From Streptacidiphilus sp. 4-A2 (GTDB lineage: Bacteria; Actinomycetota; Actinomycetes; Streptomycetales; Streptomycetaceae): 64,000 nt of DNA. This document shows, piece by piece, positions 21,652 through 31,314 of this stretch. A program made the position numbers and the translations under genes. The notes under the pieces are model-generated. The model worked only from the letters and a program-made list of their open reading frames with translations, was not told the origin of the DNA and ran no database searches. Position 1 is the stretch's first letter; each line of letters begins with the position of its first letter. The stretch lies in the NCBI GenBank assembly GCA_014284505.1, contig JAAFYY010000001.1, positions 5,319,845 through 5,383,844 on the forward strand, in the 5' to 3' direction.

Positions 21652-22106
21652 AGGACTCGTCGGTCTGCTCCAGCACCGGCCGCAGCCGGGTCAGCAGCTC
21701 GTAGAGCACCGTGCGCTCGCGGTCGTCGAGCAGGTCGAGCGCCTGGTGCGTGGTCTGCATGTCGTCGCGGACAGCTCGGATCGCGGCGGCCCCGGCCTCG
21801 GTGGCGACCACGATCTTGATCCGCCGGTCGACCGCGCTGACCTCGCGCCGGACCAGCCCGCGCGTCTCCAGCCGGTCGACCAGGCCGGTGACATTGGACG
21901 CGTCGCACACCAGCGCCTCGGCCAGGCCGCGCATCGGCACCGGCTTGCGCAGCAGCACCGACAGCGCCTTGGCCTGCACCGGGGTCAGCCCGTGCCGGGC
22001 GGCGACAGCGGCGAAGTCCTGGTAGTAGGCGGCGCCGAGCGCGGCGAACTCCTCGATGAGGTGCGCCTTGGTGGGCGTGGGCGTTGGTCGGCGCGGTGCT
22101 GCTCAT
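21650..22106 (-). CDS. MarR-family transcriptional regulator
   Basis: Dimeric repressor. ATG at 22106; after MSSTAPTN the frame shifts by one near 22070 to give AHLIEEFAALGAAYYQDF. The rest is clear: VQAKALSVLLRKPVPMRGLAEAL, CDASNVTGLVDRLETRGLVRRE, and the wing VDRRIKIVVATEAG. About 151 residues. The divergent aldo-keto reductase is the natural target; the intergenic region holds a 23-bp triple repeat rather than an obvious palindrome. Confidence 0.88.
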
Positions 22107-22149
22107 GACGGGAAGCCTACTCCGACCCTTGATGTCCTCAATTGTTCAG

Positions 22150-22217
22150 GTCGCCGCCGGTCTCCGGTTCGGGTCGCCGCCGGTCTCCGGTTCGGGTCGC
22201 CGCCGGTCTCCGCGACC
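22150..22217. repeat. 23-bp tandem repeat in the marR/AKR promoter region
   Basis: Three head-to-tail copies start at 22150, 22173 and 22196; the first two are identical over 23 bases and the third diverges in its last six. A second short series, GGTTTCC in three copies, follows at about 22278-22302. Both lie between the divergent starts and could bind the MarR protein or merely be unstable repeats. Confidence 0.85.
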
Positions 22218-22318
22218 CGCCGCCGCCGCTTGACCTGGAGCGCACTCGAAGCGCAGGCTGATACCCGCCGCCACCGGTTTCCACGGGTTTCCGCAGGTTT
22301 CCACAGAGGAGAGCAAGG

Positions 22319-23287
22319 ATGCGCACCACCACGCTGGGCAGCAAGGGTCCGCAGATCGGGGTCATCGGGCTGGGCTGCATGGGGATGACCCATGCCTATG
22401 ACCCGGAGGCCGGGACGACGCCACCTCCGTCCAGGTGATCAGGCAGGCGGTCGACCTCGGGGTGACCCTGATCGACACCGCCGACGTCTACGGCCCGTCA
22501 GCAACGAGGAGCTGGTCGGCGGGCCCTGGCCGGCGGTCTGCGCGAGCGGGTGGTGCTGGCCTCCAAGGTCGGTCTGACCTACGACGGCGCCGACAGCCTG
22601 GCCCGGGGCGGCCAGCTGGTCCGCAACGGGCGGCCGGAGCACGTCCGGGCGGCGATCGACGCGAGCCTGCGCCGGCTCGGGACGGACCATGTCGACCTCT
22701 ACCAGCTGCACCGGATCGACCCGGAGGTCCCGGTCGAGGAGACCTGGGGCGCGCTGAGCGAGGCGGTGGCGGCCGGGAAGGCGCTGCGGATCGGCCTGTC
22801 CGAGGTCACGGTGGAGGAGATCCGCCGGGCCCGGTCGGTGCACCCGGTGGCCTCGGTGCAGTCCGAACTGTCGCTGTGGACCCGCGATCCGCTGACGGAG
22901 GTGCTGCCCTACTGCGAGCGCGAGGGCATCGCCTTCCTGCCCTTCTCCCCGCTCGGCCGGGGCTTCCTGGCCGGGCGCTTCACCGGAGTGGAGGACCTCC
23001 CGGCCGACGACTGGCGGCGCACCCTGCCGCGCTTCCAGCAGGAGGCGCTGGCCGCGAACCAGACACTGGTGGCGGCCGTGCGGGCGATCGCCGAGCGGCA
23101 CCGGGCGACCCCGGCCCAGGTGGCGCTGGCCTGGGTGGTCGCCCAGGGCAGCCTGGTGGTGCCGATCCCGGGCACCAAGACGCCCAAGTACCTGGTGGAC
23201 AATGCGGGCGCGGCCGACCTGGCGCTCACCGCCGAGGACCTGGCGCAGCTGGACGCCCTGCCCGCCCCGACCGGCGGGCGCTACTGA
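22319..23287 (+). CDS. Aldo/keto reductase
   Basis: NADPH-dependent carbonyl reductase. ATG at 22319 follows GAGGAGAG. MRTTTLGSKGPQIGVIGLGCMGMTHAYDP is the usual start of the AKR11/13-like group; DTADVYGP carries the catalytic Asp and Tyr; VVLASKVGL the Lys; DLYQLHRID the His. The C-terminal half (LPFSPLGRGFLAGRFTG, VPIPGTKTPKYL) is open to 23287. Frame changes near 22420, 22500 and 22535 break only the N-terminal quarter. About 323 residues. Likely repressed by the divergent MarR protein. Confidence 0.9.
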
Positions 23288-23376
23288 TCACCCCGGAGCG
23301 CTCCAGGCCACGGCGGGGAGCGCTCAGCGGTGCCCGCCGTGGCCCGGTCAGCCCGGCAGATACCGGGTCGGCCCAA

Positions 23377-23410
23377 CAGACCGGTCAGCCCAGCAGACCG
23401 GTCAGCCCAG
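23377..23410. repeat. 17-bp tandem repeat
   Basis: CAGACCGGTCAGCCCAG occurs twice without a gap (23377-23393, 23394-23410), with degenerate copies to the left. It reaches into the last codons of the membrane-protein gene that ends at 23402. Confidence 0.8.
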
Positions 23411-24454
23411 CAGATAGGGCAGGCGCCGGGCCAGGAAGCCGCGTGGGAACTCCTCGCGCGGCCGCCACAGCCCGGCGTCCACCACGAAGTGGGCCATGCT
23501 CGCGCCGAGATAGGCCCCGTAACCGGCGCGGTCCAGCGCCTGCGCGCCGGTGTGCAGCCGCGACGCCAGGTCGAGCAGCAGACCCAGGCCCAGGCAGACG
23601 GCGAGCAGCACCGCCAGTGAGGCCAGCCGTGCCTGCCGCGGTCCGCCGCCTCCGCCCGCGACCAGCCCGAGGATCAGCAGGTACTGGAAGCCGTGGGCGA
23701 GGACCAGCGCGGCCACCGCGGTGAAGGGCGACTGGAAGAGGAACACCGGCAGGAAGAACAGCAGCGTCATCAGGTAGAGCCCGCTGGCGGCGGCGCGCCG
23801 GTCCCCGGGGGCGCGCCGCGTCAGCTGCACCACCCCGTAGCCGACGGCCAGCGCGTACCCGGCCGCGGCGAGCGGGAAGGCGGCGCCCAGCCGTGGCGCG
23901 TCGGCGAGCCGCAGCAGCGCCGGATGGCTGATCAGCCCGCAGATCCCGGCGATCCCGGCGGCGGTCAGTGCCCGGCGCTCGCCCCGGCGCAGCGGTCCGC
24001 TGCCGTAGGCGGCCGAGGCCAGCCCCGCCAGGTTCCGGTTCTGCTGCTGGAAGTGCAGGAACTGCCAGCCGAAGTAGGGCAGCAGCAGCAGCAGTTCGAA
24101 GGGCCGCTGGGGCAGGCTCCCGGCGAGCACCGCGCTCCCGGCGACCAGTGCCAGCGGCGCGGTGACATAGCGTCCCCGGCGGGCGCCGAGCTGCCGCCGC
24201 ACCTCGGGGACGGCGTAGAACCAGCCGGTCCCGGCGACATGCGCGCAGGAACCGAGGAACAGCAGTCCGCCGAGGGCCGGTCCGGGTGCGGAGCCGACGG
24301 CCGGGGCCAGCAGCAGCGCGGTCGGCAGGGCGCCGAGGGTCAGCAGCAGGGTGCCGCCGAGCCAGGCGGCCCGCGGCGCCGGGCCGCCGACGGTTCGGCG
24401 CGGCGCGCCGGACGGGCGGCGCGCCGCCGCTGCTATGGGTCCCTGGGCTGGCAT
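23402..24454 (-). CDS. Multipass membrane protein with conserved histidine motifs, function unknown
   Basis: Intact, 350 residues from ATG 24454. Eight or more hydrophobic helices are visible. Polar motifs sit at membrane borders: WQFLHFQQQNRNL (about 140), LAHGFQYLLI (about 260) and MAHFVVDAGLWR near the C-terminus. Histidines placed this way recall membrane di-iron or carotenoid-oxygenase (Brp/Blh-like) proteins, but I do not recognise the family firmly and only suggest a metal-dependent membrane enzyme. Read away from the AKR gene; the stress-type membrane protein GlsB/YeaQ lies upstream with its own start. Confidence 0.75.
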   Translation of the reverse strand: MPAQGPIAAAARRPSGAPRRTVGGPAPRAAWLGGTLLLTLGALPTALLLAPAVGSAPGPALGGLLFLGSCAHVAGTGWFYAVPEVRRQLGARRGRYVTAPLALVAGSAVLAGSLPQRPFELLLLLPYFGWQFLHFQQQNRNLAGLASAAYGSGPLRRGERRALTAAGIAGICGLISHPALLRLADAPRLGAAFPLAAAGYALAVGYGVVQLTRRAPGDRRAAASGLYLMTLLFFLPVFLFQSPFTAVAALVLAHGFQYLLILGLVAGGGGGPRQARLASLAVLLAVCLGLGLLLDLASRLHTGAQALDRAGYGAYLGASMAHFVVDAGLWRPREEFPRGFLARRLPYLLG

Positions 24455-24570
24455 CGCGCCAGCATAATCGCGCCGCGCGGGGTGCCGTTCCGGGGCGGAC
24501 CGGTGGCGCGAACCGGCGCGCGGACCGGCCGCCGCGCTCCGCGCGCCGGGGAGGCGGCCGGCCGGCGGCG

Positions 24571-24849
24571 CTATCGCTTCGACCGCTTCGCCCGGTCCTG
24601 CGGGTAGAACGAGGATCCGGCGGCTACCACCACCACCGCGCCCACCAGTTGCAGGAAATGCCGGATCCAGTCGATGCCGTGGGTGTGCCTGACCCCGATC
24701 GCCGAGGCCAGGAAGTTGCCCAGCAGCGCGCCGATCATGCCGCAGAGCACCGTCAGCCAGATCGGGATGGACTGCTTGCCAGGCAGCAGGAGCTTGGCGA
24801 TGCACCCGAGAACCGCACCGACGATGACGATCCAGATGGCCTGAAACAT
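24571..24849 (-). CDS. GlsB/YeaQ/YmgE-family small membrane protein
   Basis: Intact, 92 residues from ATG 24849. Three hydrophobic helices; the family pattern GAVLGCIAKLLLPGKQ, then TVLCGMIGALLGNFLAS, then an amphipathic third helix. Members are stress-induced inner-membrane proteins of unknown activity, formerly called transglycosylase-associated. Ends in a basic RAKRSKR tail. Confidence 0.9.
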   Translation of the reverse strand: MFQAIWIVIVGAVLGCIAKLLLPGKQSIPIWLTVLCGMIGALLGNFLASAIGVRHTHGIDWIRHFLQLVGAVVVVAAGSSFYPQDRAKRSKR

Positions 24850-24955
24850 GGTCTGCTCCCTGGGTTGCCAGTGGCCCCAGCGTCCACCGGCGCGCCTCCG
24901 CCCGCACGGCGACTCCGCCGAACGGGTGAAGCGGCCGAACAGCTGGAGCAGGCGC

Positions 24956-26158
24956 TCAGAGCCCGGGCGCGGGCTCCACGGCCGCGGCCGCGGCGGCCGG
25001 GCCCTCCGTGTCGCGGGCGAGCAGCAGCAGCACCACGTCGTCCCGCAACTGACCGCCGGTGTGCCGGAGCAGATCGGCGTAGACCCGGGCGACCGCCGCG
25101 TCCAGTTCCCCGGCGCAGCCCGCGACCAGGCCGGGCGCGCGCTCCAGCAGCGGGTAGAACGTGCCGTCGGCGTGACCCCTGGCCTCCACCACCCCGTCGG
25201 TGCACAGCACCAGCACGTCGCCGGCGGCGAACGGCACGGTCCAGCTCTCCGGGTCGCCCGCGGCCATGTCGCCGAGGCCCAGCGGCACCCAGGGATCCGG
25301 CGGGTCGAGCACCCGCGCCGTGCCGTCCGGGGAGACCCGCAGCGGCGCCACATGCCCCAGGTGCAGCAGCCCCACGCGGTCCGGGGAGCCGAGCGCGACC
25401 AGCAGCGCGGTGATGAACTCGCCCGTGGGCACATGCCGGTGGACGCTGGTCTCCAGTCTGCGGGCCACCCCCTCCAGGTCGGGCTCGTCGTAGGCCGCCT
25501 CCCGGAAGGCCCCGAGCACCACCGACGCCGCCCGGACCGCGCCCAGCCCCTTGCCCCGGACGTCCCCGATGATCGCCCGTACCCCGAACGGGGTGTCCAG
25601 CACCGCGTAGAGGTCGCCGCCGATCTGCGCCGAGTCGGCGGCCGACACATAACGGGCGGCCAGCCGGATGCTGCCGACCAGCGGCCCCGGCGGCCGCAGC
25701 AGCGCGTGCTGGGCGGCCTCGGCGACCGTGCTGACGGCCACCAGATGCCTGGTCCGGTCCACCCGCAGCTGGGAGATCACCGCCCCGGCCACGGTCAGCG
25801 CGGCGTAGGCGATCAGCGTCCCGTAGAACAGCCGCTGGTCGGGCGGGTTCTCCAGGCCGTCGTAGCGGCTCAGCAGCACCAGCAGCCCCATGCCGAAGCA
25901 GCTGACCCACACCAGCTCCATCGGGTACAGCGAGAGCGCGGCCAGCGGCGGCACCACCGACATCAGCGAGGCCAGATACGTGCCGTGGCCGGAGAGCAGG
26001 TCGAAGAAGGTCACCAGCACCATCGCCGCGAGCGGGGTCAGCACCCGCACCCGGAAAGGCGCCCGCAGCAGCGCCGCGTCGTCGCGCAGCCGCAGCGAGG
26101 AGGACGTGGCAAGCGTGCCGAAACCGGTCTCCTGCTCGTCGGGCGGCTGCTGCTCCAC
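24956..26158 (-). CDS. Membrane-anchored PP2C (SpoIIE-type) serine/threonine phosphatase
   Basis: Intact, 400 residues from GTG 26158. Four or five hydrophobic helices fill residues 40-150. The PP2C domain follows: AARYVSAADSAQIGGDLYAVL and VRAIIGDVRGKGLGAV carry the metal-binding aspartates, then LLHLGHVAPL, LCTDGVVEARG, and the final GGQLRDDVVLLLLAR. Such proteins dephosphorylate anti-anti-sigma factors (STAS proteins) in partner-switching pathways that release stress or developmental sigma factors. No anti-sigma or STAS gene lies nearby, so its partner is elsewhere. Confidence 0.92.
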   Translation of the reverse strand: MEQQPPDEQETGFGTLATSSSLRLRDDAALLRAPFRVRVLTPLAAMVLVTFFDLLSGHGTYLASLMSVVPPLAALSLYPMELVWVSCFGMGLLVLLSRYDGLENPPDQRLFYGTLIAYAALTVAGAVISQLRVDRTRHLVAVSTVAEAAQHALLRPPGPLVGSIRLAARYVSAADSAQIGGDLYAVLDTPFGVRAIIGDVRGKGLGAVRAASVVLGAFREAAYDEPDLEGVARRLETSVHRHVPTGEFITALLVALGSPDRVGLLHLGHVAPLRVSPDGTARVLDPPDPWVPLGLGDMAAGDPESWTVPFAAGDVLVLCTDGVVEARGHADGTFYPLLERAPGLVAGCAGELDAAVARVYADLLRHTGGQLRDDVVLLLLARDTEGPAAAAAAVEPAPGL

Positions 26159-26297
26159 GGCAGAAATCTATCGGAAGAACCCCATATGCGACACAGCATC
26201 ACCTTGGGTGCATAAGCCTTCCATTCACCACCAGCCATGCCATAGTGCTGCGGCGCCGCATACCGTCCGGACCACCAGGGGAAGCAGGCCCAGCACG

Positions 26298-27325
26298 ATG
26301 ACCAGCGCAGGCACTCCCGGTCGGCGGGGCCCGGCAGTCACCCGAGCGGCCGCGGCCGGTCTCCTGCGCAGCCGGCACTGGGCCCAGTGCTTCTTCGGCG
26401 GACTGGCGCTGTGGCTGGCCACCGTGCTGGTCACCTACTGGACCGGCAACAGCAACCTGCTGCCGACCATCGTGCTGCTGGGCAGCTTCCTGGTGCCGGG
26501 CACCTTCGTGGTCTGGGCCACGAGCGCTACGGCGCGGACATCGGCACCGACCGGATCGTCAGCTGCTTCGCGGTCGGCGGGATCATCGGCGTGCTCGGCG
26601 CCTCACTGCTGGAGTACTACCTGCTCTCCAGCTCGGTCTGGGTCTATGCCGGGGTCGGGCTGATCGAGGAGGCGGTGAAGGCCTGGGCGCTGATCCTGCT
26701 CACCCGGCGGATCCCGGCCTCCGGGCTGCGCCACGGCCTGGTCCTGGGCGCCACCGTCGGCTTCGGCTTCGCGGCCTTCGAGAGCGCCGGATACGCCTTC
26801 AACGCGGTACTCACCGAACAGGGCCTGTCCCTGCGGGAGCTGGTGTCCACCGAGATCCTGCGCGGAGTGGTCGCCCCGGTCGGGCACGGGCTGTGGACGG
26901 CGATCCTGGGCGGGGTGCTGTTCCGGGAGCGCCGCAACGGCCACTTCGTCCTGAACGGCCCGGTGCTGCTCACCTACCTCGGCGTCTCCGCGCTGCACGC
27001 GCTGTGGGACAGCTCGCACGGCATCGCCGCCTGGGTCGTCGCCCAGCTCACCGAGCCCGGCTTCCACCAGAGCCTGTTCGACCTCGGCTACCTGCCCCAC
27101 CCCAGCGAGTACCAGGCCGAGCTGTTCACCCTGTTCTCCACCGCCGGGCTGGTCCAGGTCGCGGTGCTGGGCCTGCTCTGGCTGCGGCTGCTGATCCGCT
27201 CCGCCCGGCGCTCCGGCCACCACACCGGCCCCCAGCCGCCCGGCGGCCGTCCCCGCCCGACTGGGGCGCCCCGCAGGGCTGGGGCGCCTGACGGCGGGGC
27301 ACCGCTGACCTCGGGGCACCCCTGA
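26298..27325 (+). CDS. PrsW-family intramembrane metalloprotease
   Basis: Multipass protease that cleaves anti-sigma factors or other membrane proteins. ATG at 26298. Helices begin at WAQCFFGGLALWLATVLV. After a frame change near 26520 the frame is open to 27325. The family motifs are present: LIEEAVKAWALI (EExxK), GFGFAAFESAGYAFN (FxxxE) and VGHGLWTAILG plus LHALWDSSHG (two histidine motifs). About 343 residues with a Pro/Gly/Arg-rich tail. Its substrate is not encoded nearby. Confidence 0.9.
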
Positions 27326-27454
27326 CGCCGGGCATCGGAGTGCCCTACCGCGATCCGGCGGGAGGTATTCCCCGGGCGCGCGTGGGACATCTCACGCCCG
27401 TCAAGCCCTACCTACGGTGGCGTAGGTCACTTCACACCATGAAGTATTTTCACC

Positions 27455-28248
27455 ATGCCCGAGCAGCCGCCGCACACCGACCTCACTTCCTATGTCGCCC
27501 TCGGGGACAGCTTCACCGAAGGCCTGAACGACCCCGACCCCGGCGGCGGCTACGCCGGCTGGGCCGACCGCCTGGCCCGGCTGCTCGCCGAGCAGCGCCC
27601 GATGACCGAGGAGGGGCGCTACGACTTCCGCTACGCCAACCTCGCGGTCCGCGGGCGGCTGCTGGACCAGGTGATCGCCGAGCAGCTCCCCCAGGTCCAG
27701 CGGATGGAGCCGGACCTGGTCAGCTTCTGCGCCGGCGGCAACGACATCCTGCGCCCGGGCAGCGACCCGGACCAGGTCGCCGAGCGCTTCGAGGCGGCGG
27801 CCGCGCGGCTGCGCGAGAGCTGCGGCACCGTGCTGATCTGCACCGGCTTCGACACCCGTGACACGCCCGTGCTGCGCCACCTGCGCGGCAAGATCGCCAC
27901 CTACAACGCGCACCTGCGTGCCATCGCGGACCGCAACGGCCTGGCGGTGGCGGACATCTGGGCGCTGCGCGCGGTGCGCGACCGGCGCGCGCTGAGCGAG
28001 GACCGGCTGCACCTCTCCCCCGAGGGCCACCAGCGGGTCGCCCAGCTGGCCGCCCGCGCCCTCGGCCTGGACGCGGGCGACCCGGAGACGCCGTGGCCGC
28101 CGCAGCGCGCCCACAGCACCGCCGAGCTCCGCCGGGAGAACCTGCAGTGGCCCGCGAGTACCTGCTGCCCTGGGTCGGCCGACGGCTGCGCGGCGAGTCC
28201 TCGGGCGACCACGTCGAGGCCAAGCGCCCGGACCTGCTCCCGCTCTGA
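27455..28248 (+). CDS. SGNH/GDSL-family hydrolase
   Basis: Esterase or lipase-like hydrolase, cytoplasmic by the lack of a signal peptide. ATG at 27455. Block I YVALGDSFTEGL has the nucleophilic Ser, ANLAVRG is block II, FCAGGNDILRPG block III, and DRLHLSPEGHQ supplies the catalytic Asp and His. The frame is open to about 28150, where one shift after ENLQW leads to the end LLPWVGRRLRGES and TGA at 28248, 264 residues. The natural ester is unknown. A strong hairpin follows. Confidence 0.92.
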
Positions 28249-28294
28249 CCCGCACCCACCCCGCGCGCACCGGCTGCGCGCCGGTACCGTCCCC

Positions 28295-28323
28295 AGCCCG
28301 CCCGGCCTCCCGCCGGGCGGGCT
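28295..28323 (+). terminator. Terminator after the SGNH hydrolase gene
   Basis: Twelve perfect pairs (28295-28306 with 28312-28323) around a five-base loop, 47 bases after the stop, then TTCG. No T-run. Confidence 0.7.
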
Positions 28324-28360
28324 TCGCCGTACCCGGGCCCGGCGGCAGGCCCGGCGGACC

Positions 28361-28420
28361 GCCGTCCGCCGCCGTCCGCCGCCGTCCGCCCCCGTCCGCC
28401 GCGATCCGCCGCCGTCCGCC
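28361..28420. repeat. 10-bp tandem repeat
   Basis: Six contiguous units of GCCGTCCGCC; units four and five have one and two changes. Intergenic, between the terminator and the copper operon promoter. Confidence 0.85.
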
Positions 28421-28532
28421 GGGACACGCCCGCCCGCGCCGCCCGACGAGACGGGGCAAACCGCCCACCGCTGGCTACTCTCTGCATCGGCGCACCGGCT
28501 TCCCCTGCGAAACCGCCGCCGCGATCCCGGGA

Positions 28533-28549
28533 ATACCCCCCAGGGGTAT
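28533..28549 (+). promoter_or_regulatory. CsoR-type copper operator of copZ-copA
   Basis: ATACCCCCCAGGGGTAT is a perfect inverted repeat with three central bases, the pattern bound by actinobacterial CsoR when copper is low. It lies 76 bp before the copZ start. No csoR gene is in the window, so control is in trans. Confidence 0.85.
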
Positions 28550-28624
28550 GGTGTTACCAAATGACGGAGCACCACCCGTCCGATGCAGCGAGCAGCGCGC
28601 GAACCGATCCATCCTGGAGGAAAC

Positions 28625-28837
28625 ATGTCCACTGCCGTCTTCACCGTCTCCGGCATGAGCTGCGGCCACTGCGAGAAGTCGGTGAGCGAGGAGCTCGGCG
28701 CCCTGCCCGGCGTCACCGGGGTCGACGCGGACGCCAAGGCGGGGACGGTCACCGTCTCCTCCGAGCAGCCCCTGGACGACGACGCGGTGCGCGCCGCTGT
28801 CGACGAGGCCGGCTACCAGCTGGTCGGCCGGGCCTGA
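28625..28837 (+). CDS. copZ: Copper chaperone CopZ (heavy-metal-associated domain)
   Basis: Intact, 70 residues from ATG 28625 behind GGAGGAAAC. Ferredoxin-like HMA fold with the metal site GMSCGHCEKSV (Cys-x-x-Cys) and C-terminal EAGYQLVG. Cytoplasmic carrier that passes Cu(I) to the CopA pump encoded next. The 148-bp spacer to copA contains a short repeat of AAGCCCGG-type units. Confidence 0.96.
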   Translation: MSTAVFTVSGMSCGHCEKSVSEELGALPGVTGVDADAKAGTVTVSSEQPLDDDAVRAAVDEAGYQLVGRA

Positions 28838-28985
28838 GGCCAGGCCCGAAACCTGGCGCGAAGCCGGGCCTGAAGCCCGGCGGAGCGGCCGCGGACCGCA
28901 CAGGAGACCGTGGCAGGACCGCCGCAGGACCGACGAACAGCGACCGGATCGGGGGCACCGGTCCGCAGTGAGGAGGCGCAGGATC

Positions 28986-31273
28986 ATGAGCACCGCAAGC
29001 CCGGGCGCGGGGACCGCCGAAGCGGCCGTCGCACCCCTTCCGCAGCACCGGGTGGAGCTGGCCATCGGTGGCATGACCTGCGCCTCCTGCGCCGCCCGGA
29101 TCGAGAAGAAGCTCAACCGGATGGACGGCGTCCAGGCCAGCGTCAACTACGCCACCGCCAAGGCCGTGGTCGACCACCCGGCCGGGACCAGCGTGGACGA
29201 CCTGATCGCGACCGTCGAGCGGACCGGCTACACCGCCGAGCCGCCCCGGCCGCCGGCCGCCGCCGAGGAGGAGTCCGGCACCGCCCAGGCCGACCCGGAG
29301 CTCGCCGCACTGCGGCAGCGGCTGCTGGTCACCGCGGCACTGGCGGTGCCGGTGATCGTGCTGGCGATGGTGCCCGCGCTCCAGTTCCGCTACTGGCAGT
29401 GGCTCTCCTTCGCGCTGACCGGCCCCGCCGTGGTCTACGGAGGGCTGCCCTTCCACCGGGCCGCCTGGACCAACCTGCGGCACGGCGCGGCCACCATGGA
29501 CACCCTGGTGTCCATCGGCACCCTGGCCGCCTTCGGCTGGTCCACCTGGGCGCTGTTCCTGGGCACCGCCGGACGTCCCGGGATGACCCACGGGTTCAGC
29601 CTCGGCCTGTCCTCCGCCGACGCCTCCGGCACCCTCTACCTGGAGACCGCCGCCGGGGTCACCGCCTTCATCCTGCTCGGCCGCTACCTGGAGGCCCGCG
29701 CCCGGCGGCGGGCCGGGGCCGCCCTGCACGCCCTGCTGTCGCTGGGCTCCAAGGACGCCGCCGTACTGCGGGACGGGCGCGAGGTCCGGGTAGCGGTGGC
29801 CGAACTGGCCGTCGGCGACCGCTTCGTGGTCCGGCCGGGCGAGAAGATCGCCCACGACGGCGTGGTGGTCGAGGGCAGTTCGGCGTGGGACACCTCGCTG
29901 CTCACCGGCGAGTCGGTGCCCACCGAGACCTCCCCGGGCGACAGCGTCACCGGCGCCACGGTCAACTCCGGCGGACGGCTGGTGGTCGAGGCCACCCGGG
30001 TCGGCGCGGACACCCAGCTCGCGCGGATGGCAAAGCTGGTCGAGGAGGCGCAGAACGGCAAGGCGGCGGCGCAGCGGCTGGCCGACCGGATCTCCGCGGT
30101 CTTCGTGCCGGTGGTGCTGCTCGTCGCCGTGGCCACGCTGGTCGTCTGGCTGGCCGTCAGCGGCAGCGCCACCGAGGCGTTCACCGCCGCCGTGGCGGTA
30201 CTGATCATCGCCTGCCCGTGCGCGCTCGGGCTGGCCACGCCGACCGCGCTGATGGTGGGCACCGGCCGGGGCGCGCAGCTGGGGATCCTGATCAGGGGCC
30301 CGGAGGTGCTGGAGTCCACCCGGGCGGTGGACACCGTCGTGCTGGACAAGACCGGCACGGTCACCACCGGCCGGATGACCCTGGTCGCGGTGCACCCGGC
30401 GGCCGGCACCACCGCGGCGGAGGCGCTGCGGCTGGCCGGCGCGCTGGAGCACGCCTCCGAGCACCCGATCGGCCGGGCGGTGGCCGAGGCCGCCGCGGAG
30501 GCCGGGGAGCTGCCGCCCGTCAGCGACTTCCAGAACCTGCCCGGACGCGGCGTCCAGGGCGTGGTGCAGGGGCACTCGGTGGTCGCCGGGCGCGAGCAGT
30601 TCCTGGCCGACTGGGCACAGCACCTGCCGGCGCCGCTGGCGGCCGCCAAGGCCGCCGCGGAGGCGGCCGGGCGGACGGCGGTCGCGGTGGGCTGGGACGG
30701 CGCGGCACGGGCCGTGCTGGAGGTCGCCGACGCGGTCAGGCCCAGCAGCGCCGAGGCGGTCGCCCGGCTGCGCGCGCTGGGGCTGACTCCGGTGCTGCTG
30801 ACCGGGGACAACCGCGCGGCCGCGCTCGGTGTCGCCGCGGAGGTCGGCATCGAGGCCGACCGGGTGGTGGCCGAGGTGCTGCCCGAGGACAAGGCCGCGG
30901 TGATCCGGGGCTCCAGGCCGAGGGGCGGACGGTGGCCATGATCGGCGACGGGGTCAACGACGCCGCCGCGCTGGCCCAGGCGGATCTGGGCCTGGCCATG
31001 GGCACCGGCACCGACGCGGCCATGCAGGCGGCGGACCTGACCCTGGTCCGCGGCGACCTGCTGGCGGCCGCGGACGCGATCCGGCTGTCCCGGCGCACCC
31101 TGGGCACGATCAAGGGCAACCTGTTCTGGGCCTTCGGCTACAACGTGGCGGCGCTGCCGCTGGCGGCCTTCGGCCTGCTGAACCCGATGATCGCGGGCGC
31201 CGCGATGGCCTTCTCCTCGGTGTTCGTGGTCAGCAACAGTCTGCGACTGCGCGGCTTCCAGGCCAGGCCCTGA
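28986..31273 (+). CDS. copA: Copper-exporting P1B-type ATPase CopA
   Basis: Pumps Cu(I) out across the membrane. ATG at 28986. An N-terminal HMA domain carries [15 protein letters not shown], then eight hydrophobic segments. TGESVP is the actuator motif. [13 protein letters not shown] holds the transmembrane Cys-Pro-Cys. DKTGTVT carries the phosphorylated Asp, EHPIG the nucleotide-binding His-Pro, and [12 protein letters not shown] the hinge. [10 protein letters not shown] and [16 protein letters not shown] near the end match the Cu(I) class. One frame change near 30915, just before [14 protein letters not shown]; otherwise open, about 762 residues. Controlled by the CsoR site ahead of copZ. 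Confidence 0.96.
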
Positions 31274-31314
31274 CCTTCCGGCTCCTGCGCCGCCGCCGCG
31301 GACCGTCCCGGACG

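Noticed and set aside
22150-22217. Repeat array considered as CRISPR
   Set aside because: The copies are head to tail without spacers, and no cas gene is near. The same applies to the other repeats.
28749-30623. 624-codon open frame on the minus strand
   Set aside because: Antisense to copA; no ribosome site or domain, and copA is certain.
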